Source of the DNA: Clostridiales bacterium | GTDB taxonomy: Bacteria; Bacillota; Clostridia; Oscillospirales; Oscillospiraceae | Assembly (NCBI GenBank): GCA_019418625.1 | Contig: DYBL01000049.1 | Span: forward strand, 1-36,151 | Direction: 5' to 3' | DNA: 36,151 nt | Part shown: in pieces, positions 32,064 to 36,151 of the stretch | How the letters are laid out: each line of letters begins with the position of its first letter | Numbering within the stretch: the stretch's first letter is position 1 | Made by a program: the position numbers and the translations under genes | The notes under the pieces: model-generated | Seen by the model: the letters and a program-made list of their open reading frames with translations, nothing else | What the model was told of the DNA's origin: nothing | Database searches by the model: none

Positions 32064-32099
32064 AAAAAAATGAAGCCATGATACAGCATCATGACTTCA
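32064..32099 (-). terminator. Regulated terminator of the lysine riboswitch
   Basis: On the minus strand TGAAGTCATGAT (32088-32099) pairs with ATCATGGCTTCA (32071-32082) over a 5-base loop, followed by seven U (32064-32070). Its 5' arm can instead pair with the 3' strand of aptamer helix P1, GTCATGAC (32125-32132), giving an 8-bp antiterminator. Confidence 0.9.
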
Positions 32100-32123
32100 G
32101 GATAAGCACGGGAAGATCCCATA

Positions 32124-32295
32124 GGTCATGACAGCGCTCCACCGCGGGGGTGACAGTCCGACGGATATTCTCCGGCGGCCCGGCCTCCTTCCGCCAGGCA
32201 GCGGAAAGGCGCCTCGGCGGTCTCCCCTTTCCCGCCTCCCCGGTGCTCTGCCGTTGGAAGGCGGTACTTTTGAAGCCCGCGCCTCTATCATGGGT
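32124..32295 (-). ncRNA. Lysine riboswitch (L box)
   Basis: On the minus strand the hallmark segments appear in order: GATAGAGGCGCGG, TTCAAAAGTA, AAGGGGAGACCGCCGAGG, GGACTGTCACCC and GGTGGAGCGCTGTCATG. The P1 helix closes by CATGA (5') with TCATG (3'), and GGCGC with GCGCT. The conserved AGAGGCGC, AGUA, AGGGGA-CCGCCGA and CUGUCA motifs match the Rfam-type lysine aptamer. With lysine bound, P1 forms, frees the downstream terminator and stops transcription of the transporter gene. Confidence 0.93.
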
Positions 32296-32309
32296 TTCGT
32301 TGCGTGTAC

Positions 32310-32337
32310 ATTATATAAGATATGAAAAAATTGTCAA
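32310..32337 (-). promoter_or_regulatory. Promoter of the riboswitch-transporter transcript
   Basis: Minus-strand TTGACA (32332-32337), 16 bases, TATAAT (32310-32315). The start point is about 8-10 bases before the aptamer. Confidence 0.85.
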
Positions 32338-32384
32338 CCTTTTCCCGCTCTTTTTGCGGTTTTTCCCTTTTTTCGCTGCAGGCA

Positions 32385-32425
32385 AAAAAGGCCGCCCTGC
32401 GCTTTTGACGCAGGACGGTCTTTTT
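32385..32425 (-). terminator. Terminator after uraA
   Basis: GGCCGCCCTGCG and CGCAGGACGGTC arms (about 32390-32420), with one or two wobble positions, are flanked by AAAAA and TTTTT. It ends the permease transcript just upstream of the riboswitch promoter. Confidence 0.8.
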
Positions 32426-32432
32426 GCAGGGC

Positions 32433-33785
32433 TCAATACCGGCCCAGAGAGGCAGCGGTATCGGAGTTGGCGGATTTGCCGAACTGGAAGTCGTTGCCGG
32501 GCAGGATGGCATTGAGGGCGATGCCGGCAATGGCCGCGATGGCCAGGGAGGTCAGCGTGATGGAAACGCCGCCCACATGGAAGGCGAGGCCGCCGGTGAA
32601 GCCCAGGCCGCACACCAGGATGACCGCCGCGATGATCAGGTTGCGGGAGTTGGTGAAGTCCACCTGGTTTTCCACCACGTTCCGCACGCCGATGGCGGAG
32701 ATCATGCCGTAGAGGATAAAGCTGACGCCGCCGATGATGGCAGAGGGGATGGAGCTGACGAAGGCAGCGAACATGGGGCTGAAGGACAGCACGATGGCGT
32801 AAATGGCAGCAAGCCGGATCACCCGGGGATCGTGGACCCGGGAGAGCACCAGCACGCCGGTATTCTCGCCGTAAGTGGTGTTGGCGGGGCCGCCGAAGAG
32901 GCCCGCCAGAGCGGTGGCGATGCCGTCGCCCACCAGGGTGCGGTGGAGGCCGGGCTCTTCAATGAAGTTTTCGCCCACAGTGGCAGAGATAGCGGACATG
33001 TCGCCGATGTGCTCCATCATGGAGGCGATGGCGATGGGCGCCATGACCAGGATGGCGGAGATGTCAAACTTGGCGATGGAGCCGCCGAAGTCCGTCACAA
33101 AGGGCTGGAAGCCGATGAGATCCGTTCCGGCCAGGCTGGAAAAGTCCACCTTGCCGGCCACGAGAGCCACGATGTAAGAGCCGACTACGCCCAGCAAAAT
33201 GGGGATGATCTTGATCATGCCCTTGCCCCAGATATTGGCCACCACGATGATGGCCATGGCCACCAGGGCCAGCCACCAGCAGGTGGAGGCGTTGGACACG
33301 GCGGAGGGCGCCAGGTTCAATCCGATGAGGATGATGATGGGGCCGGTGACCACGGGAGGCAGGAAGCGCATGACCTTATGCACGCCCACGGCCTTGATGA
33401 TGAGCGCCAGGATCACGTACAGCGCACCGGCCACCACGATGCCGCCGCAGGTGTACTGGAGCTTTTCCGCCGGGTCCATGCCTGCGTAGATGCCGCTGTC
33501 CATGGCCGCCATGGCCTGGAAGCCGCCCAGGAACGCAAAGGAGGAGCCCAGGAACGCAGGCACCTTCATGCGGGTGCACACATGGAAAAAGAGCGTGCCG
33601 AAGCCGGCGAAAAACAGCGTGGTCTGGATGGGCAGGGGCAGTCCGTAGCCCTGCACCAGAATGGGCACCAGCACCGTGGCGCCGAACATGGCGAACATGT
33701 GCTGCAGTCCCAGGAGCAGCATTTTGGGCGTACCCAGCGTCCGGGCATCCCGAATGGGTGCGGCATTGTTTTTTGTCTCGTTCAT
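32433..33785 (-). CDS. uraA: Uracil permease (NCS2 family)
   Basis: This is a proton-coupled uracil importer in the cytoplasmic membrane. The protein has 450 residues and about 14 membrane segments. Near the N-terminus is MLLLGLQHMFAMFGATVLVP, a strong UraA mark. The two substrate/proton glutamate regions are visible as MMEHIGDMSAIS and GGPANTTYGENTGVL. The NTTYGENTG form points to uracil rather than xanthine. ATG at 33785 follows AGAGGAGAAA. A 20-codon leader ORF and an intrinsic terminator lie upstream, suggesting attenuation control. The DUF523/TudS gene lies immediately upstream in the same direction. Confidence 0.92.
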   Translation of the reverse strand: MNETKNNAAPIRDARTLGTPKMLLLGLQHMFAMFGATVLVPILVQGYGLPLPIQTTLFFAGFGTLFFHVCTRMKVPAFLGSSFAFLGGFQAMAAMDSGIYAGMDPAEKLQYTCGGIVVAGALYVILALIIKAVGVHKVMRFLPPVVTGPIIILIGLNLAPSAVSNASTCWWLALVAMAIIVVANIWGKGMIKIIPILLGVVGSYIVALVAGKVDFSSLAGTDLIGFQPFVTDFGGSIAKFDISAILVMAPIAIASMMEHIGDMSAISATVGENFIEEPGLHRTLVGDGIATALAGLFGGPANTTYGENTGVLVLSRVHDPRVIRLAAIYAIVLSFSPMFAAFVSSIPSAIIGGVSFILYGMISAIGVRNVVENQVDFTNSRNLIIAAVILVCGLGFTGGLAFHVGGVSITLTSLAIAAIAGIALNAILPGNDFQFGKSANSDTAASLGRY

Positions 33786-33817
33786 GTCATTTCTCCTCTC
33801 GTCACGCACAAATGCGC

Positions 33818-33844
33818 AAAAAAAATACCGGCAGCAATGCCGGT
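33818..33844 (-). terminator. Attenuator terminator in the uraA leader
   Basis: ACCGGCA-TTGC-TGCCGGT on the minus strand (33827-33844), followed by eight U (33818-33825). The stem begins one base after the stop codon of the leader ORF, so a ribosome at the stop would block it. Confidence 0.85.
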
Positions 33845-33845
33845 T

Positions 33846-33908
33846 TCAGGAATAAGAGGGCAAATGGGCCCCGGAGGACACCGCGGACAGAACATGCATC
33901 ATTCCCAT
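33846..33908 (-). CDS. Putative 20-residue leader peptide of uraA
   Basis: On the minus strand GGGAGGTACTACC precedes an ATG at 33908. The frame encodes MGMMHVLSAVSSGAHLPSYS and stops with TGA at 33846-33848. The ribosome site is as strong as those of real genes, and the promoter start lies only about 22 bases upstream. No run of one amino acid is seen, though four Ser codons and three Met codons stand out. The placement right before an attenuator hairpin supports a cis-regulatory role and not a free protein. Confidence 0.65.
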   Translation of the reverse strand: MGMMHVLSAVSSGAHLPSYS

Positions 33909-33937
33909 GGTAGTACCTCCCTTTCTCAGTTCGCCTT

Positions 33938-33966
33938 ATTATACAGGCCCCGCCGCTGCTTTGCAA
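33938..33966 (-). promoter_or_regulatory. Promoter of the uraA leader
   Basis: Minus-strand TTGCAA (33961-33966), 17 bases, TATAAT (33938-33943). Confidence 0.75.
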
Positions 33967-34035
33967 GGGCAGTCCGGCTAAAAAGGCAGGGAAAATCCGC
34001 GAGGAAAATTGTCGAAAATGACGGAGGAGCCGCCG

Positions 34036-34467
34036 TCACTTCAGCAGCTCCTCCACCTGAGATTCTCCATAGACCGGAACGCCCATCTCCGCAAGAACGG
34101 CGGCGGTGACGCCGTCCCCGGCCGTCAGCGTGCGGGAAAAAGTGCCGTCATACACCTGTCCCTTTCCACAGGAAGGGCTGCGCTCTTTCAAAACCGCCGC
34201 CTGGCACCCCAGCAGGGCGCAAAGGCGCGCGGCCTCCGCCGCGCCCCGACGATACTGCTCCGTCACATCCGTGCCGCTCTCGGTGACCACCCGGTCTCCC
34301 TGCCGCTCCGCCGGGGGACGGGGCGTGGAAAGGCCGCCCAGCTGCTCCGGACAGACCGGCACCAGCTCATGTCTTGCCGCCAGCGCCTCCACCGCCGGAT
34401 GGGATTTGGAGGCGCCGTCATAGCGGCAGCGGCAGCCCAAAAGGCAAGCCGAGACCAGCAGCTTCAT
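34036..34467 (-). CDS. DUF523 family protein (TudS-like thiouracil desulfidase candidate)
   Basis: The protein has 143 residues, the complete DUF523 length. It starts KLLVSACLLGCRCRYDG and has VPVCPEQLGGLSTPR and LKERSPSCGKGQVYDGTFSR. Three cysteines (Cys8, Cys39, Cys100) stand where TudS proteins bind a [4Fe-4S] cluster that removes sulfur from thiouracil. Cys12, Cys14, Cys83 and Cys88 are extra. Its start overlaps the DUF3783 gene stop by 4 bases. A uracil permease gene follows downstream, which fits salvage of thiolated pyrimidines, but not every DUF523 protein has proven desulfidase activity. Confidence 0.82.
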   Translation of the reverse strand: MKLLVSACLLGCRCRYDGASKSHPAVEALAARHELVPVCPEQLGGLSTPRPPAERQGDRVVTESGTDVTEQYRRGAAEAARLCALLGCQAAVLKERSPSCGKGQVYDGTFSRTLTAGDGVTAAVLAEMGVPVYGESQVEELLK

Positions 34468-34841
34468 CGCCGGCCTCCCTGCTCCATGGCCGCCCGCTCT
34501 CTTTGCAGCTCCCCATAGAGCTTCAGGGCGCTCCAGGTGCGGTTGTGGGGCGTGAGCACCGCTTTCATGCAGTCCGCTCCCGCCTGGTTCAGCGCCGCGA
34601 GCACCGGCTCCAGCCTCTCATCCAGTCCGCACAGCACCACCATGCGCCCGCCCAGCGTGCCGCCGGCATAGGGCATGGAGGGCGCCGCCTCCGTATCCAG
34701 TCCCGCCAGGACTCCCATGGGCTTGTTGTAGTCTCCCCTGGCCACGGGCACCACCTCCGCGTCAAAGGGTGCCACGGCGGCGCTCAGCGCCAGGATATTC
34801 AGCAAAGAGTCAAAGCCGAACAGCAGGATCGTTCCGCTCAT
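34464..34841 (-). CDS. DUF3783-like protein
   Basis: The protein has 125 residues. It starts GTILLFGFDSLLNILALSAAV, continues with GRMVVLCGLDERLEPVLAAL and ends AVLTPHNRTWSALKLYGELQRE. That ending (leucine/threonine-proline-asparagine then W..L..EL..E) is typical of DUF3783, a small clostridial domain of unknown function. GAAGGAGGAA precedes the ATG. It is translationally coupled to the DUF523 gene and 29 bases after the NUDIX gene. No function is claimed. Confidence 0.8.
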   Translation of the reverse strand: MSGTILLFGFDSLLNILALSAAVAPFDAEVVPVARGDYNKPMGVLAGLDTEAAPSMPYAGGTLGGRMVVLCGLDERLEPVLAALNQAGADCMKAVLTPHNRTWSALKLYGELQRERAAMEQGGRR

Positions 34842-34870
34842 GTTGCTTCCTCCTTCAGATCTCTCTTCTA

Positions 34871-35338
34871 TTAAATGAGTGTGCGTCCGTTCAGCGCCGC
34901 CTGGACCAGATGCTCGCCCTCATAGCGCAGCTTCAAAGAAAAGAACGGCGCATCCTCTTCCAGGAGCTTCAAAAAGATCTTGTCCCCTTCCCACATGGGC
35001 AGCGCCCGCAGCTGTTCCTTTTGGATCCATTGCAGCTCGCCTTCATCGCAGGGATGGGGCGTACCGGTCCAGCCGGTGGCGGTGAACAGGTGCATGAACT
35101 CGCCCTCCGCCTCATCGGACACGAACGTCACCAAGCCCCGGTAGCGGTACTCCGTCAGCTGGAGGCCTGTCTCCTCCTCCGTCTCCCGCAGGATGCACTC
35201 TTCCGGGCTCTCTCCCTCCAGGAACTTTCCGCCCACGCCGATCCACTTGTCGTGGTTCACGTCGTTGCGCTTTTTCACCCGGTGGAGCATGAGGTACTCG
35301 TCGCCCCGCTCCAAGTAGCACAAAGTGGAGTTGATCAC
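34871..35338 (-). CDS. NUDIX hydrolase (MutT/8-oxo-dGTP diphosphatase-like)
   Basis: The protein has about 155 residues. The NUDIX box is GGKFLEGESPEECILRETEEETGL, reading G-x5-E-x7-REtEEE-tG, with the metal-binding glutamates intact. The N-terminus INSTLCYLERGDEYLMLHR and the KWIGVGG stretch match the clostridial 8-oxo-dGTP diphosphatase branch. I prefer the GTG start at 35338: GGGAGGG lies 6 bases upstream, while the ATG at 35344 abuts that site and the ATG at 35362 sits inside the TATAAT box (35361-35366). The enzyme probably cleans oxidised nucleotides. It is the first gene of a three-gene operon. Confidence 0.87.
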   Translation of the reverse strand: MINSTLCYLERGDEYLMLHRVKKRNDVNHDKWIGVGGKFLEGESPEECILRETEEETGLQLTEYRYRGLVTFVSDEAEGEFMHLFTATGWTGTPHPCDEGELQWIQKEQLRALPMWEGDKIFLKLLEEDAPFFSLKLRYEGEHLVQAALNGRTLI

Positions 35339-35360
35339 ATCCATCCCTCCCTTTTTCGCC

Positions 35361-35366
35361 ATTATA
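35361..35366 (-). promoter_or_regulatory. -10 box of the NUDIX operon
   Basis: A perfect TATAAT on the minus strand. The -35 is poor (TTTTCT at 35384-35389). It argues against the longest NUDIX start. Confidence 0.45.
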
Positions 35367-35385
35367 ACCGCTCCGAGGCAAAAAG

Positions 35386-35421
35386 AAAAGCCCCGGTCAT
35401 GCCGGAGCTTCTCTTTTCTTC
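35386..35421 (-). terminator. Terminator after the P-type ATPase gene
   Basis: On the minus strand AGAAGCTCCGG and CCGGGGCTTTTC arms with a CATGA loop are followed by TTTTT. One wobble pair is present. Confidence 0.8.
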
Positions 35422-35424
35422 GAT

Positions 35425-36151
35425 TCAGCCCTTGCGGATCAGCTTGCGCAGCTGGATGAGCACCATGGATCCCAGGGACAGCCCCGCCACGGTGCCCAGC
35501 TGGCCCATGGTCAGCGGCGCCACCTGGAACAGCGGCTCCAGCACGGGGACCGTCAGCACCGCCGTCAGCAGCACCGCGCCCAGCACAAAGGCGCCAAGCA
35601 GGAAGCGGTTGTTCCAGAACTTTCTGGTAAACAGCACAGGACGGCCGGACTTGCAGCTGAAGCCGTGGAACAGGCGGGAAAGGCACAGCGTGGCAAAAGC
35701 CATGGTGCTGCCCACCGCCGCGCCGCCGGCAGCAAGACCCAGATGGAACGCCAGAATGGTGGCCGCGGCGATGATCACGCCGTCTATCACAACGCTGATG
35801 AGGAACGGACGGGTCAAGATGCCCTCGCTGCGCTGGCGGGGTTTTTCCCGCATGACCGCGTCGGAGTGAGGCTCCAGGCCCAGGGCAATGGCGGGCAGGG
35901 AGTCCGTCAGCAGGTTGATAAACAGCAGGTGCACCGGCGCAAAAGGCATGGGCAGGGCGCTGAGGGAGGTGTAGAGCACGCAGAGGATTCCGGCCATATT
36001 TCCGGACAACAGGAACTGGATGGCGTTCTTGATGTTGCGGTACACGTTGCGCCCGTTGGCCACCGCTTTGATGATGGTGGCGAAGTTGTCGTCCGCCAGC
36101 ACCATACCGGCGGCGTCCTTGGCCACCTCCGTGCCGGTGATGCCCATGGCT
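35425..36151 (-). CDS. Cation-translocating P-type ATPase, C-terminal part (cut by window edge)
   Basis: About 241 C-terminal residues are present; the gene continues beyond the end of the window. The fragment starts in the P-domain hinge (MGITGTEVAKDAAGMVLADDNF, typical just after GDGxNDAPAL) and runs through GRNVYRNIKNAIQFLLSGN, then helices M5-M10 with PVHLLFINLLTDSLPAIALGLEP. The last motif is typical of calcium-type (SERCA/PMCA-like) bacterial ATPases. The catalytic DKTGT and E1 residues lie outside, so the transported ion cannot be confirmed. The stop is followed by a terminator. Confidence 0.88.
   Translation of the reverse strand, partial: AMGITGTEVAKDAAGMVLADDNFATIIKAVANGRNVYRNIKNAIQFLLSGNMAGILCVLYTSLSALPMPFAPVHLLFINLLTDSLPAIALGLEPHSDAVMREKPRQRSEGILTRPFLISVVIDGVIIAAATILAFHLGLAAGGAAVGSTMAFATLCLSRLFHGFSCKSGRPVLFTRKFWNNRFLLGAFVLGAVLLTAVLTVPVLEPLFQVAPLTMGQLGTVAGLSLGSMVLIQLRKLIRKG

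Noticed and set aside
30307..32073. Long open frame opposite the lysine transporter gene
   Set aside because: It mirrors a conserved NhaC-type gene and reads as His/Gly/Gln/Ala-rich low complexity with no ribosome site.
33827..33844. Reading the hairpin before uraA as a PyrR-controlled element
   Set aside because: I could not find the PyrR-binding consensus in the leader. The leader ORF ending at the hairpin is the stronger signal.
32424..34109. Long open frame opposite uraA
   Set aside because: It is antisense to a well conserved permease, low complexity, and runs through the leader and promoter region.

Overview
The window is about 60% GC, has strong AGGAGG-type ribosome binding sites, very short intergenic spacers and classic sigma-A promoters. 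It carries a four-subunit ferredoxin-dependent 2-oxoacid oxidoreductase, NiaR, an L box, a class B sortase and a YlmH/XpaC/DUF896 gene set. Together these point to a high-GC anaerobic clostridium, most likely gut Oscillospiraceae (Flavonifractor/Intestinimonas/Oscillibacter type). That placement is inference from gene content and was not checked by a search. No phage, IS element, CRISPR array or rRNA is visible.

Layout. 1-4871 (+): a complete branched-chain amino-acid type ABC importer, livJ-livH-livM-livG-livF, with two large hairpins between livJ and livH. 4920-6679 (+): niacin repressor niaR and, under a 38-bp perfect palindrome, a PTS_EIIC_2-family membrane protein that is a good niacin-uptake candidate. 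6717-8396: a membrane-anchored XRE regulator (-) divergent from a PPC/DUF296 gene and an AT-rich orphan (+). 8395-11092 (-): two tRNA-Ser genes, a terminator, then greA, an ArsC/Spx-like gene, dus and a GNAT gene. 11159-12276: yjbQ (-) and smr plus mgmt (+) around a symmetrical bidirectional promoter. 12379-15516 (-): porGDAB. 15720-19971 (-): ABC exporter, ylmH, DUF4177, DUF896, xpaC. 19974-21024 (-): a zinc-ribbon/TM/BIG2/SH3 protein. 21103-21847 (+): udk. 21847-22848 (-): birA.

22914-27704 (-): a compact type IV pilus/type II secretion-like operon (pilC-like gene, four short N-terminally anchored pilin-like or DUF4860 proteins, pilT-like ATPase) ending in a class B sortase gene. Upstream lie a transglutaminase-like lipoprotein (-) and a divergent BTAD regulator (+) whose C-terminus looks like a degenerate GGDEF domain. 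30289-32337 (-): a lysine riboswitch and an NhaC-superfamily transporter, so probably a lysine transporter, with an unusual N-terminal four-CxxC cysteine module behind a signal peptide. 32433-33966 (-): uracil permease behind a 20-codon leader ORF and attenuator. 34036-35366 (-): NUDIX, DUF3783 and DUF523/TudS genes. 35425-36151 (-): the 3' part of a cation P-type ATPase gene, cut by the window edge.

Together this is mostly chromosomal housekeeping and nutrient-uptake DNA with rich cis-regulation. The most interesting parts are the sortase-linked pilus cluster with its possible regulator, the lysine transporter's cysteine-rich module, the uraA leader-peptide attenuator and the NiaR-controlled permease.
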